A stretch of DNA of 64,000 bases from Lethocerus indicus (taxonomy: Eukaryota; Arthropoda; Insecta; Hemiptera; Belostomatidae), in the NCBI GenBank assembly GCA_019843655.1, contig JACDQD010000003.1, forward strand, positions 8,744,925 through 8,808,924. The letters are read 5' to 3'. Position numbers and translations under genes: made by a program. This document shows positions 12,729 to 26,500 of this stretch, piece by piece; position 1 is the stretch's first letter; each line of letters begins with the position of its first letter. The notes beneath the pieces were generated by a model. That model searched no databases and was not told where the DNA came from. It saw only the letters and a program-made list of their open reading frames with translations.

Positions 12729-14430
12729 GTGGCGGCTAGGCGCAAGCTGAGCCCGGCAGATGACAGCATTGCTGAGGTGGGTGCAAGAAGAAGACGGAGG
12801 AAGAGGGGGGGACGCTGGACCTGATAAATGCAATCAACCCTGAACAACACTCAAATTTAAACGGATGGATGAAAATCCCAAAGTGAAGATTTGAAGACAC
12901 AAAGAGTACAGAGGCAAAATGTGTTAGTACACATAAACTATGGCCACAACCACATCTTCCCTTATCTGTACCAAAATCCTGTCTCTTTTATCCCAGAACA
13001 ATAAGTGTGCACTTAACTGTTCTTCCTCTTCACTTGGATATAATATTTTAGAAAAATAAACAAAAAAACAAGGACTATACGTCATAATACTAAGTGATTA
13101 AGCAAGGTATGAAAAGAGAATGATTGTAATAAGTGTAAAGATTGGCAGAAAAATTGCTGTTATTGATATAATTAGGAGGCTTTCCTAACCCCTCTTCCCC
13201 AATTTTTTACTACAGGTATGTTGCAAATTATTACCGGTATGATGATGACAAAACAAAAAATAACTAATTGGACAGATTGGAAAGAAAAGAACGGATCAGA
13301 GCTGTATAACCAATATTCATTTCTTTGCTTTTCTTTGTTTCCAAAAATTCTGTTGGCCTTGTAAACTTGTATAGTTAGTCTGGGTTTATTATTGTTTAAC
13401 ACGTTTACTGCTAATTTTTTGTGGGTCCTTGGTGCTGCAGCATGTTTATGTACAGTATAAAAGAAATGCTATCTAGTTGTTAAATTGCTTTTTTAAAGTA
13501 ATGAATATTCAATTTGTGTGGATAAGCATTTGACATGTGATTGAGTTATTCATAATCTATATTCTACCCTTGTGTTCTATCACACCAGTTTCGATGTGCT
13601 AGTTCATATTTGTAATCGGTAGGTGTAAGTCATTACGGTTTCAGTAAATAATAGATCTTTATTTTCTAATTAAATGTATATAAATAAATGTCTTGCTTTT
13701 ATGTATACCAATTATTTTGATTAAGTGTTGAGTTTTTTACCTCTTAAAGTTAGTCCCTGTAAGTGAAAGAAATTAAAGGAGAAAACAAAATGAAAGAATT
13801 GTGTGCTTTTAGGTTCCTTCAGTGGATTCCCCTAGGATATTCTATGTGCAGATATCATGTGAGATGCCATTCTGATATGGTATCTCATGCTGTATGTACA
13901 TAAATACCCTGCATGTGGCAGTCAACGTGTTGAATGTTATGTACGAATTTGTGTATGTGCCCTGTTGCCATTTTAATATCTCAAAAGGTTTGTTGTTCAT
14001 TAGTTTTTAAATTTTAATTTTTTTTGTAAATTATACTAATGTACATTATTAATTAAATTTATTTCTCGATATTGGAGGAAAGTTTTATTGTTGTCTTACA
14101 GTTTCTTTTGTGATTTGGTTGTTGCCTGATGCAGTTACATTGTTGAGTCCTCCAGATATTTTTATTTTTAGAAACTGATGTAAACTTAGAAGAGTATTTC
14201 CTTAATTGAAGTATCAGGATCAGATTAAGTATCTAGGAATTGGATTGTAAATTGTTTATTTTCAGAAGTCATAAGGTGCCCACATTTTGAGCACAGCACA
14301 ATAAAATTGCACTGACTACTATTTAATATACATATATATATTATGTCTAATAAAAGTTAATTTTTAAAAATTGTATAAATCAAATTTTGTTTGCCCTAAA
14401 TATGTGAATAGAGTTGGTGGTTAAATAAAC
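12729..14430 (+). terminator. CAND1 3' UTR region with several candidate poly(A) signals
   Basis: After the TGA at 12726-12728 there is AT-rich non-coding sequence with AATAAA hexamers at 13055-13060, 13683-13688, 14300-14305, 14349-14354 and 14424-14429. The clusters at 13683 and 14300-14354 sit in U-rich surroundings. Sequence alone cannot say which is used. CpG depletion continues to about 14.9 kb, which would fit a long transcription unit. Confidence 0.5.
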
Positions 14431-14779
14431 AATATACTTTTCTGAATATATCAAATTACATTTTGCCTCGCTAGTTATTTACTCTGATTAAAATAGAACT
14501 TATTCAATCTTTCCAATTCCGATTTGGGACAATTTCTTCAGATTCGTTTAATTTGCTATTTTGACATTGATATTTACCATTAGAGAAACATAAAAAGCAC
14601 ATTGTTGACATTGTTTTTTTTCTATATAAAAGCAAATTAAAAATTAAAGGACATCATTTCCAAAGCTGCCTATTGCTCTATATAAGCAAAGGGAAAAAAA
14701 ATGAAGTGGTGAGTGGATGGTAGTACTACTAATCTAGGCCCTTAGTTGGTCCCTGTATGACAGGATATGTTCAATTCAA

Positions 14780-15175
14780 GAATTATTTAAAGAGTAGAAT
14801 GTAAAAGAAGGTAACATAATGTAAATTGGAGCCAGACATAAAAAAAAATGGATGTTGATTAAAATACTTCAATGTCGACCATGTCTTTGCAAAATATTTT
14901 AATTTATGATTAATATTCACTACTTAGAAGAATGTGATTAACATTCACTACTTAGATACATACTAATTTCTTTCGCGTTCGTACGCGTAAAATCTACCGA
15001 CGACGGGCTAAAAGCCAATTTTTGTATTAGGAGAACAAGGGACCACAGGAGGTAGTCAACTTATATCATTTACATCGATCTATTAATTCAACCGGCGGCT
15101 ACTAGATGGCGCTGTCGATCACAAGTTGACTGTGGGTGTTCGAGGAAACTTCGCTAGATCGCGCGCGCTCTAACC
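14780..15175 (+). repeat. Dispersed repeat, copy 1 of a direct pair
   Basis: This segment is homologous to 15578-15868. Shared landmarks in order are TAAATTGGAGCCAG, GGATGTT, AGGAGAACAAGG, CACAGGAGGTAG, ATCGATCTATTAATTCA, GGCTACTAGATGGCGCTGTC (15097-15116) and a GCGCGCGCT end. The copies diverge by substitutions and indels, so the duplication is not recent. No coding capacity is visible. The family could be LTR-like ends of a very short element or two separate insertions of a MITE or SINE. Confidence 0.65.
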
Positions 15176-15577
15176 TGCAGTTGCCTAAGCCAATGGGCAC
15201 AGGGTACACAGTTGGGTGAATGGCGGGACCTGTAGGACCACTCCGGAGGAGTGTGTCGGAGGAAGAGGAGTGTCCCTTTCGGCGGCGGGCCTAGAACCAG
15301 AGAACCGGTCAAGAGATCACTTCGATCAATTGAGATTATTTTCGGGATGGGAATTATTTTATCCCAGTTGTCCACTGCTTCCGGACTGATGAATGGGGTT
15401 TTTCCTCAGCGAGGTTCCCTCCGCCTCCAATGGGATGGGCCAATGATTCAGTTCTGAGTGAGAGGTTGACGAGCCGGTCGCCACTAGAGTATTCAGATCA
15501 GAACTCGCAAATGCCAGAATGGAGAATCAAATGAAAATGTAGTTGATAGAACGAAATGAATTTTTCAACATTTTAAA

Positions 15578-15868
15578 GCTTATTTAAGAATAAATAGAAT
15601 TTAAAAGTAGGCATAATAACCTAAATTGGAGCCAGGCTTGAAAGAAAAGGATGTTAATGAAGACCTTGGAAATCCATCATAATTTACTCATAAAACCGAA
15701 TATGGTTTTAAATCAGTTCTTCTATCAGGAGAACAAGGCACCCACAGGAGGTAGATGACTGTATCGTGTATATCGATCTATTAATTCAGCCGTCGGCTAC
15801 TAGATGGCGCTGTCGACCTCACGCGCATGTTCGACAAAACTCCGCTAGAATGCGCGCGCTGTACCGTT
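15578..15868 (+). repeat. Dispersed repeat, copy 2 of a direct pair
   Basis: This is the second copy of the repeat at 14780, in the same orientation and about 800 bp downstream. It retains TAAATTGGAGCCAGG, AGGAGAACAAGGCAC, ATCGATCTATTAATTCAGCC and GGCTACTAGATGGCGCTGTC (15795-15814). The unrelated 15176-15577 segment between the copies is CpG-rich and shows no supported gene. Confidence 0.65.
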
Positions 15869-17000
15869 TAATCGCGGGAATCTACCGTAATATTCCTTCA
15901 TAATTTATTACGTGTATTGTTAGGCACATTATTTGGATGGATAATTCCAAAAATTTGTTTCCAAAACGAATTGATTATTATATATTCTTGATGACTAAGC
16001 TGGTGTGTTTATCCATGTATGCATATTTTGCAGAATCCACTTCAAGATTCATGCTTTGCATACATTTTTTATATTCCTATTTGATATACTTCATTTGTCA
16101 TTTAAGTCTCAGTCCATTTTTTGCTGCTAAATCTTATTTAAGGCATGCACTCAGTTTTGGGATAAAATAGAAGGCAAGAAATCATAATAAATACCTTTAT
16201 TTCTTTAAACAGTAAATAATACTGAATTTTCAATTCAAGCTATCACAACGTGTAACAATTTAAAGGTATCGATTATTCATTTCAATTAATATTATAGATA
16301 TATAAATAAATTTTTTATTTTCATAATATAAATAGAGGTTTTTATACTTTATATAAAAATTCGGTTTACATATGCATTTATGCTAACAGCTAATAATGAA
16401 ACTACAGGCCAAAGTAAAAAAAATTAAGGAACTAATGAGTAGAAAGGTACAGTCCATTAGTTATTCCCCAAGAAAATACAGATTAACAAGAAATTGAAAA
16501 GTGTTTTGTACTTTCCCATGTAGTATTCATAAATATATCAGTAACTCCACTATTTAGCGATACTATCTAAAGGTCGATTACATATTATAATTTCAGTCTT
16601 AAAATTATGCATTAGAGAGGATATGCATAATAATACCTCTCCAGATTTATAATTAAACCTTATAAGGGGAATTCATTTTGTCCTCGAAAGGAGCCAGACC
16701 CGGAGGCTCTCAATTTCTCTTTGGCATTAGAAGAGAGAAATTCATTTGAATCCGCACAGCGATATTTAAATTATAACAGTGATCTCTACTGAAATGTCTA
16801 AATCGGTCCTTTATAAATATTCTAAATATATTTATAAGACATAAATAGTAGGAACTGCGAAGATTACAGTAAAACGAGACGACAAAATAAAATCGGTTCC
16901 GGCCCCATAAGTTCTTCGGCCATATTTTTGGACCGATGAGATTTCTACCCATATATCACGCACAACAAACACATATAAACAAGCATATACATTTAGACAA
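15869..17000. other. Intergenic region between CAND1 and the TMEM205-like gene
   Basis: This is the space between two convergent genes. It is AT-rich with frequent CpG. I see no gene, and the short open frames here lack any recognisable protein character. Confidence 0.5.
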
Positions 17001-17555
17001 TTTCGGGTCACTATCGAGCCCTCTGTTTTTATTCCGCCCTAAAGGCGCAAGTTTTCAGACGAAAATTCGCTCTCAGTTCAAAAATCAACAGAAATGAGAT
17101 CGGCTGAGGTAATTGAAAAATCACGAGTGCATTCGATAAAAGATCTCATCCTTCCTCGTCGACGAGGAAAACGTCCACAGCGAAAACGTCTGCAATAAAT
17201 ACGTACACGTTTCGACGAATCGTCAACTCTGAGGTCCCAGAATCGAAAATTCCGTGTACATCTCCGGGCCGTTTCGAATACGAAATCGACGTATACGTCT
17301 CTATTCTCAGAGAATTTTCGGACAGATTCCACGCTCCCCAACCGAAGTTCGGGCAAACAATACTGTTGGTCAGAATTACAATAATTTAAGCCGTCCGCGC
17401 GTAGGGAACGGTCCGAAAATCGCGCTGAGAATCCGGCACATTCTCAAAAGTCTGGGCCGGTGGCAACCCTCGTTCGAATAGATCTAAACACACAACAGTT
17501 TGTATATAATACTCGGCGTTATATGAAAAAGAAAATGATAAATAATGGAACCGAA
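17000..17555 (-). terminator. Probable 3' UTR of the TMEM205-like gene
   Basis: Read on the minus strand, this region follows the TAG stop at 17558-17556. A minus-strand AATAAA lies at 17033-17028 (TTTATT on the plus strand) and could be its poly(A) signal. Its actual use cannot be judged. Confidence 0.35.
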
Positions 17556-20500
17556 CTAGAGACACATTAGGCTCTGTTGTAAATAGACGAGCTGGAAGGA
17601 GGTGCAGGCTATGGTGGCGATGTTGCCGACGGCGACGAGTAGGTGCAGCCTGCGGAAGGTCTTGTGCAGCTTCCTGTAGTAGGGACACCTGCCGAGGCGG
17701 CCGGGATTGTGCTCGCCGATCTCCCTACCGACGCCCGGCACCTTCTTCTCCACTTCGTTCTTGGCGGTGATCAGCCTCAGGACGACGGGCACCGCGTACA
17801 GCCTGATCAACAGCTCCAACAGGAAACACGTACCGATCGACGACATCTGCGGACAGATCGAATCAAATTTAATATCGTTTTAAATTTACAACCCTCGCTA
17901 GCTATTTCGCGACTGACTAAATTCACTCCGACCAAACCGTCCTATCTTATCCGGGTCATCGAAACGAGATTAGATTAAATTCTCCGCCTTATCGAAGCGG
18001 GACCCGCACCTGTTCGGAAATACTCGACTTGTACGAGTGCAGCGATATTCAAGGTTCGAAGATAAAAATACGAGTCGTTGGGCGCGTGCCGTTTAAACGA
18101 TAACACGGAGAATTATTCGTCTATTTACTTTGTTTCATTAACCCTCCTAGGAACAATTCGGACGGTAGTGTTCGCTCTGTATTATTTATGCTCCGATATA
18201 ATAATCCCTACTGACCTGTACCCAATGCCTCGTCTCCCACTGGGTGCCCTTGTGGAGCCTCTGGAAGCTGACCAGCGTGAACGCGCTCAGGATCGCGTTG
18301 AGCGCGAAATATTTGGGAAAGAGGACCTTCTGGACGTCACCGAATACGTGCCTCGGCAGCGAGAAGTAGAGGGCTAAGCCTGCGGAAACAATAAAAAAAA
18401 ATCGATATAACACACAGTAGCGTTTAAACTACTAACTGTCATATGTTCTTTTGTTAATGCAAGATTTCGATATCGTGAACTGATAAATACCGGAGTCGTG
18501 TCGATCGCTCAGTTCTTATCTTATGTTCCGGTCGGTTGTATGAAAATTCATTAAAAATAATTGAAACTCGCGTTCGAAATTGATAGCGGCCGTGGAATCG
18601 GTTTTTCGATATCATTGAAAAAGAACTTAACGTAATTGCAGTCTAATTCAATTTAGGACCTATCTCAACGTGCCTTATGAGCGGTAATTACCTGAGATGA
18701 AGGTCATCCAGAACTGGGCGCCGACGTGGATGCCGACGGAAGTGACGAATATGAAGCTCATGACCGGCGAACGAGAGGAAACACTCCTGGTCTGCTTGGT
18801 GGGCATGAACATGTAGGCGACCAATATGACTCCGACAATGGCCAGGACGTGAGCCGGCTGTGTCGTGTGCAACAATATCCTGGAAGACGAAAAGAAAAAC
18901 TTATTGAACGCTTCCGGTACAGAGAGTGGGCTGTTGTCCGTATATTTAAAAGAGGCAGTCCAATGAGCAACATTCATGAGACTCGAGAAAAATCGAAAAA
19001 GCGGAAGAGGCCCGCTTTTCCGGGCCAATTAAAATTGTGGCGACTGGACCCTTAGTCGTGATTCTGGCAGCGGATAAACTACAGGGAAAACTCGATCCGT
19101 CTTCAATTGTTTCGCTAAAAAAAACCTTTCTGGGATCTAAACACTGTAAATGAAAAATTGAAGAGTCGAAAGCTTGCAAAACGTTCCGACGCTCCAACAC
19201 GCGATACACAAGTTTAAACGATAACGCGGAAAGGTCAAATATAACTATGCACGTATGAAATTATTTAAAATACACGAGTTTTCGACTCGCGATAATAAAT
19301 CGCGACGTGTATTCAAAAAAATCTTGCCCTTTTAACTGTTATAAATTGATTGCACAAAGCGGAGAGATTACTCAAATGATTGATGAGGGGGATAAAAAGT
19401 TATGACAAATGTACGACAAATATATTTTTTTGTTGTAAACTAATAGCTATTCTGATACTTCAAATTCGTCGTCGTTTTGTTAATAAATGTAATTCTTTTC
19501 AGCGAGATTATATTTATGCGATGACCGTTTATATCTGTTTATATCTCAATCACGGTGTAAGTACAACTGTCAATATAAATATTATTCATTTACGGCGTAA
19601 GCGTTTAATTTTCTTCTACGTAGGTTGGGAGATCAAATTTTCCATCGAGAGTTCAAATTTCAAAGAGTCAGAGCTAACCGATTGTCATTGGTCCGTCCTT
19701 CTTTAAATTGGCGGCGGCTCGAGCGAAATAAAAAGTGCCATTAATGAAGCTGACCGCTCAAATTGGTGACTCTGCGTCACCGAGCCCCGTACAACAGCTT
19801 GGTTCCAACGCCAACGTCTGAATCTGACGTCAAGCGTCTGTAGCGTTAGTCTAAATTTTAACTTCCAAAACCCTAAAAGTGCAGCCTATTTATAGGACAG
19901 ATAGGAATAGAGTCGAGTCGCAGCGAGCTGAACTTTCATAATTATTACTACCTGTTATTGGACTATCGGGAGAATGCGTTAACCTTGTACAGTTTTCTCA
20001 ATGATAACCGACGGCCAGAAATCTCCGAAAAGTAATTAAAGGCAGGATATCGAATTTTTAATTACTTCTTTTAGTTTCATCATAAAGTCGCGGTGTTAGT
20101 CACTTTGGCACCGGTTTGGTATACCGGTTCAACGAACGATTTTTATGAAACCAGCGCCCCCTGAGTGTGTTGCGGAAATGTACTTAACTAAAGTTCGTTG
20201 GGTTCACTCGCGCCGATAAACTAGCGCCCCCCTGAGGGTGGTGCGGAAATGTACTTAACTAAAGTTCGTTGCGTACACTCGCATCAATAAACTAGCGCCC
20301 ACTGAGGGTGGTGCGGAAATGTACTTAACTAAAGTTCGTTGGGTACACTTGCACCGATAAACTAGCGCCCCCTGAGGGTGGTGCGGAAATGTACTTAACT
20401 AAAGTTCGTTGCGTACACTTGCACCGATAAACTAGCGCCCACTGAGGGTGGTGCGGAAATGTACTTAACTAAAGTTCGTTGGGTTCACATGCACTGATAA

Positions 20501-23500
20501 ACTAGCGCCCCCCTGAGGGTGGTGCGGAAATGTACTTAACTAAAGTTCGTTGGTACACTTGCACCGATAAACTAGCGCCCCTGAGGGTGGTGCGGAAATG
20601 TACTTAACTAAAGTTCGTTGGGTACACTTGCACTGATAAACTAGCGCCCACTGAGGGTGGTGCGGAAATGTACTTAACTAAAGTTCGTTGGGTACACTTG
20701 CACCGATAAACTAGCGCCCCCCTGAGGGTGGTGCGGAAATGTACTTAACTAAAGTTCGTTGGGTACACTTGCACCGATAAACTAGCGCCCACTGAGGGTG
20801 GTGCGGAAATGTACTTAACTAAAGTTCGTTGGGTACACTTGCACCGATAAACTAGCGCCCACTGAGGGTGGTGCGGAAATGTACTTAACTAAAGTTCGTT
20901 GGGTACACATGCACCGATAAACTAGCGCCCCCTGAGGGTGGTGCGGAAATGTACTTAACTAAAGTTCGTTAAAGTAAAGACTTAAACAGATAAAAAAAAA
21001 CCCTCGCAACCCAAATTAGACAAACAACATCCCCCAAAAACACAATAACAAGATAGATATATTACACACGACAAACAGACAACCGCCACAGTACAAATGA
21101 CAGTGACAGTGCAGTGAGGATGACCAAAAAACATCCAAAGTGCCAACGTGACTAACCCCGCTACTGAAGATGGCGTGCAGCCATCAGAGAGAGAAGACAG
21201 TAACACACGACAGTTTTACCGTAATACGGTAAAAATAAAAATGTAAGCTTTTCGCGGAAATCCTTTCAAGGACAAGATAAATGGTTTCGCAGTGTAGTTG
21301 TTTCCTTTTGTTGTTCCTTGCCGACTACAAGAGTTTTAACTCCTATAAAACGTGCAAATGGTGAATTTAATTATAAAAGCGGCTTTTTCAAGGGAAAAGT
21401 TGGACAGGAAAGAGCTGGGTATAGCGACAGCGCTGACTATAAGCATGTCTTTCAATTAACCGCGTCGTTGGCCCCATTTTGCGCTTCCGGGATAGGGACA
21501 AAAGTACTCAGAGTTGATCTAGATGAAAATGAAATGATATTTTTCCAACAATAAATAGTCCCATAATTTATAAGTGTAATATAAGTGCCTCACCCAGTTA
21601 ATTTTTAAACATTAGCTCATAACGCGTCGACTTCATTTCAGTATGACACCATAAACGTACCTGACTTACTTATATTTTTTGCAATGAGCTTAATTGCTTG
21701 GCCGCTTTGGCGGGTGCCGAAAATAAAGCAGTTGCGACACAAATAGATCCGCAGAACATTTTTCAAACATCCCCAGAGTTCTGTTTATAGCCGGTGTTCA
21801 CTTTCTCTAGTGGACAGTTCGGTCGCCGAGTCTCGGAAATGGAAAGTAGGCAAAGTCCCACTAAATTTCATGCTTCTAATAACCTATTTTACCCACAAAT
21901 TTAAAATCAACCGTGTTTTTGAGTTTGAAATCGTAGACCGAATTGAGGCTTCTGAAGAAGCCCCCTCGAGTGAGGAGGAGAAACAGAGCGTTTCTTGCGG
22001 TTTTTTTCTATAAATCGCTCTGTCTAGTCCCCGACCGATGCCATTAGCCGGCATACTTAAGGTCCGGCTCGGAGAGAATGGGACAGGACGAGTTTCAGGT
22101 TGGGGCCAGCGTGGACTCGCCAACGCTATTGACTCTAAAAAATAGTTCACATTTAAGCGTCCACTCTTACAATACAAACGCTCTGTTCTCTAGAAAGGAA
22201 AGGTTTGGCATTTTGAAGTGTCGGTAGAAGGGGAAGCGCGACCTTCCGGACTTTCAAGGCCCTAAGGGCTTGTGAAAACGGACTTCGTTTGGCCGATACA
22301 AAGAAACCCGATGTAATTCGACACCGAGCGTGAAAATTTGCCTTTAAAGGCAGAGCTTCGCCCACTCGTGATAAAATCAACTCGTCTACAAACCCAATTG
22401 TTTCGCAATCGATCAATTATCAATTGCCTCCAAACAAACGGTGGGTAGAAATTAATTTCATTGTTTTCAATTATCATTTCAAATCGATTCAGCGCCATAA
22501 ATGGAAACCCGTACAGTTTTCCTCGAAAATTAATAATAATAAAGGCGAATTAAGACGATTTGGGATAGAATGTACAGGTTTTGCGATACTTGGAAATCCA
22601 CTTTCAACATTTATATTAATGTATCGAACCTTCTTAGTCAGGCCACAATTTGGCAACATAGAGACGCGGGGTTCGTGATATTGAGAAACCGGTTTGCCGT
22701 CTGATGGGGCTCAGCTGTCGAGGATAACGCTAGAATTGTTCCTTCTATGTCTCGAAAAGCCAGTTTCCGAAAGGTCCGAGAGCTTTCGATTGTTATATTA
22801 TCGTTTTGAAATATAGACAGCCGTGGACCGACCGTGGCAGTAATTTGTGGATTATTTCACAATTTATTTCTTCCCGTTCCCTTATTCCCTTCCAATTTTT
22901 TAATATCGATCGATTCGTGGATGGAATCGCGAAGTAAGATGCGTAGAGTAGAGTCGGAGGTGTGTTCTTTCCCTGTAGAAACATGAGTGAATTCGACAGA
23001 TTATTTAAAACGAGCGGAAGTGGGAAAGTCTAGACTGGTGGGGAGACGATCCGGGGCTAAGGACCAGCCACTTCCGTAACGGTCCACGTCATCTGAAGCC
23101 GGTCATCAAGTCCCACCGGTTTGCGTCATTTGAAGCCCGACGAGATACGAAGCCGGGAGGGAGTCGGCTAGCGGTCGATTTGCGAAAATATTTCTGCACG
23201 GCTCGTCGGCCCGGTCACGTACGCCCCGAGCCCCAAGGTGACCCCTCCCGTCCCTCCGACGATTTAGGCCACACGCTCTCTCCCTCCCTCCCATTGAGGT
23301 TACGGCACCCCTCGACCTCCCTCTCTTCCTCTTTATTCTATCGCTCCCCATACAAACGCAGCGCGTAGTCCGCCAGTCATTCACAAATTGTCCGCGTAAC
23401 GAATTGAGTTAATCATATTCGGAACGGGCTATTTCTAGTTCCCAGGCTTGCACTTAGTCAAGCCGGTATCAATAGGACGTGAGACGCCGCAATACCACCT

Positions 23501-26500
23501 GACATTAATAATAACCATGTCTATCTTCCCCTTATCGCGTTACCCCTACTGCCGGCTTTCTCGCTATCTACACCCGGTCTCCCCCACCTTTCGTCTCCAC
23601 CCCCCTCCACCACGTCGGAATTCCTCTTTCTTTCTCCTTCGGCGCCCCTCTCTAGTCTCCCTGACCTCGCTCAAGTCCCGACTGAAAAAGAAAGTCGCGA
23701 AAGGAAACCCCGTTATTTAAGGGCGGCGGTAAATCGAGGTAGAGAAATAGGGTTTTATTTTTGGCGAATCAAAAATTCGACCTTCCGAGTTAACTGATCC
23801 CTTATTTGATATTTTAAAAGAATTCCATTCGAGATTGTGAAATTCGAATCGCGAAATGTAGCTCACCGACTGGATGTACTCTATACCCTGTAACGGAACA
23901 GAAATTACACTGAGATGACCTTCGGGAGTACTGGGGGACGAACAATGAACTTAAAGGAAGCGCATAATCGGAAACCGACAGCTATTACGTCTATTACGGA
24001 CGTAATCAAAAAACTCAATTGAAGCACGATACGGGAGAGATGCTTTTCATGGCATAGAGACGGCGTTTTCTCACCCAAGTGTTGCATATCTCTAGACCTT
24101 CCTCTCTGGCCTTATTTCACAAGACTAGCCAACCAGACGTACTGAACCAATTACAGAAGACCTTCCTTCGCTAACTCGGCCGGTCATACGCAATTCGCAT
24201 TTTAAGTTTGCAAAATGAAAAACAGAATAAAAAAAAGACCGAAAACAGTGAACGTAGTTATTTGAAGGCGACAAATTTTGTATTTTCAAACTCGACCAAC
24301 CAAGTGTTATTGAGAGAAACATATTGTCGGAGTACCTATCATTATTATTATTATTATTATTTTTTAATAAACAAAACGCCGAACAATCGCGACTCGAGTT
24401 GCACGTCTGCAATAAGCAGACACGAGTGCACTCAACACAAATTATGTCTAACGTTTTGAAAATAAGAAATATACAAAATGTTTAATAAATATTTCACCAC
24501 TCCATTATCCAATTGGGTCCTAAGCTGGGCCTGTTCCGTCTTCTAGATCCGATTTATTAGCCCCGAAAGTGAAGAGGGATGTTGAACTGAACCGATGCCC
24601 CGGATCTGGTTTAAATTACTGCATTGAATTAAATTGTTTGATTAGCTCGGTTCGTTGCTTCAATGAACGGCCAGGGTCCCAGCACGTCGACACCCGCACC
24701 AGGCGGCCCCCCGATATTTAAACATTGGAGGCAGCGTTAGAGGGTCAGAAAAAAATCGTCCGTCTTGATCGCTCAAGGCTGAGAACACCCGCTTAAGTGT
24801 TTACTCGGCGAATTTTGTGCAGACCGAGGACAGAGAAGGCGGCCCGCGCACCGGCCCCATCAGTCGTTCGGCCCGATATCAAAACGTGGTCGTTGTCTTT
24901 GATTAATTAATTAATTGAGTGTAAAAGCGATCGCGGGAATTGCTGTGGCTCCCAAGGAAGTCCTGAGCCGTGCGATTTGGGTTATGCCGTAAGTTATATG
25001 AAAAAAACCGATCTACTGTCTCATCGAAACCAGCCCAACGTTATCAAGGACGCCTATTGTACGCCCGACTGAGGACCTCGTACTATAAGACAGTTAGCTT
25101 CGCTGGTTATAATAGCCGTGAGATCTCAACCAGCCTATTGGTAGTAAAGTTGGGCCGAATGGTAATAATACGATAACGGTAACACAACCGTGGGCTACAG
25201 CATGCGAACGGTAATCGCTTTTAAACGGCATATTAATTATAACCAGGATGTAAATGGTTAAACAACATTTTTTCAAATTTCTTTTTTTTTTAGGTCGAGG
25301 ACGACTAGTTTGTGTTATTGCTTCGACCACCCCCTTCGGAGTTTTATTACGCCCGCCTCTGGTCGAATATCATTGAAAATGTGATTCCGGTCCCTGTTTT
25401 AATTCATTTAAGTTGGCACAAAAAAAACAGGAAGTTCGTCCTAAATAATGGCCGAAGTATAACTCCGAGTGATTTTTCAACCAGTATTTACTGGCATTAG
25501 CGTCTCAATTGATCAGGATTTACGCCCCACACAGCTATTGTGTCTTAATACAGTAACGCAATGTACCTAAACATACAAAAGCAGGAATGGAACCTTCAAT
25601 ATTTGAGCCCGTCAACCCTATAAGACGAAGGTCCGCTGTGTAGCATATGCAACAGGTATAGTTTTTTTTGTAACAAACGGTTTTGTTGGCATGCGTGAGA
25701 AATTCCTTTCAGAACTGGCTGCCAACTAAATCTTTAAATGTCTTCTTTCTGTCCTTTCCCTTTAGGAGATACACGTTCGGCGTTTCAAATTACGGTGTTC
25801 AGTGTAAAAGCGGCCCGGGGCCCGTAGCGCCACGTGGGGCCATTCAGGAGCGGAAAAGACCCAGCAATACGCAATAAAGCTAAATCATTCAGTTTTGCCG
25901 TCGTCCATTCTAAGGTGACCCGAATATGGATTGCGTCAGGTCGGCCAGTCCAAAGTCCAGCACCTGATCCCCCTTATCGGCGGCCAAAGCCGGAGATTAT
26001 GCGCGATTAGGAGCGTGCGCCCCGAGTGGCTGGAACAGGAGGAGGTAGGGAGGGATAGGAGGGAGGCCGACAGCTGATCGGGCGGTGACGCGAAGGTCGG
26101 AACCGGTGACGTCACCCCGAGGTCGGAGCCCAGGGAGGCCCGGCACTAGTATTTTTAACATGAGCCTTTCGCGTCACCGATGACCCGGAGGAGACTGGGG
26201 TCGGGCAGTCGAGCTCATCCCACCCCCCATCCCTTCAACATCAACCCCCCTCAACCCTAAGAACAACCACCAGCGGCTGCCTCCTTCCTATCCCATCTGT
26301 TTCCTTATTTCCGTCATCCGTAATCGCTAGCCCAAGAAAGACAGAGGTGGTCTAATTAAAGCTGCAAAGATAAATCAACCGTTTATACTTTAGACCCGAA
26401 TTTTATCCGAACTGACAATGAACCGACCTCTCACTAAGGTATTAATTAAGTTCTCGCTTGTAAATGGCCAGTCTTGCAAAACTGTCTCGATTGCGGATCT

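Noticed and set aside
15154..15457. Open frames on both strands near 15.2-15.45 kb
   Set aside because: They overlap the edge of the dispersed repeat and CpG-rich spacer; no protein family is recognised.
17078..17356. 92-codon minus-strand frame rich in arginine
   Set aside because: It falls in the probable 3' UTR of the TMEM205-like gene. No homology is recognised.
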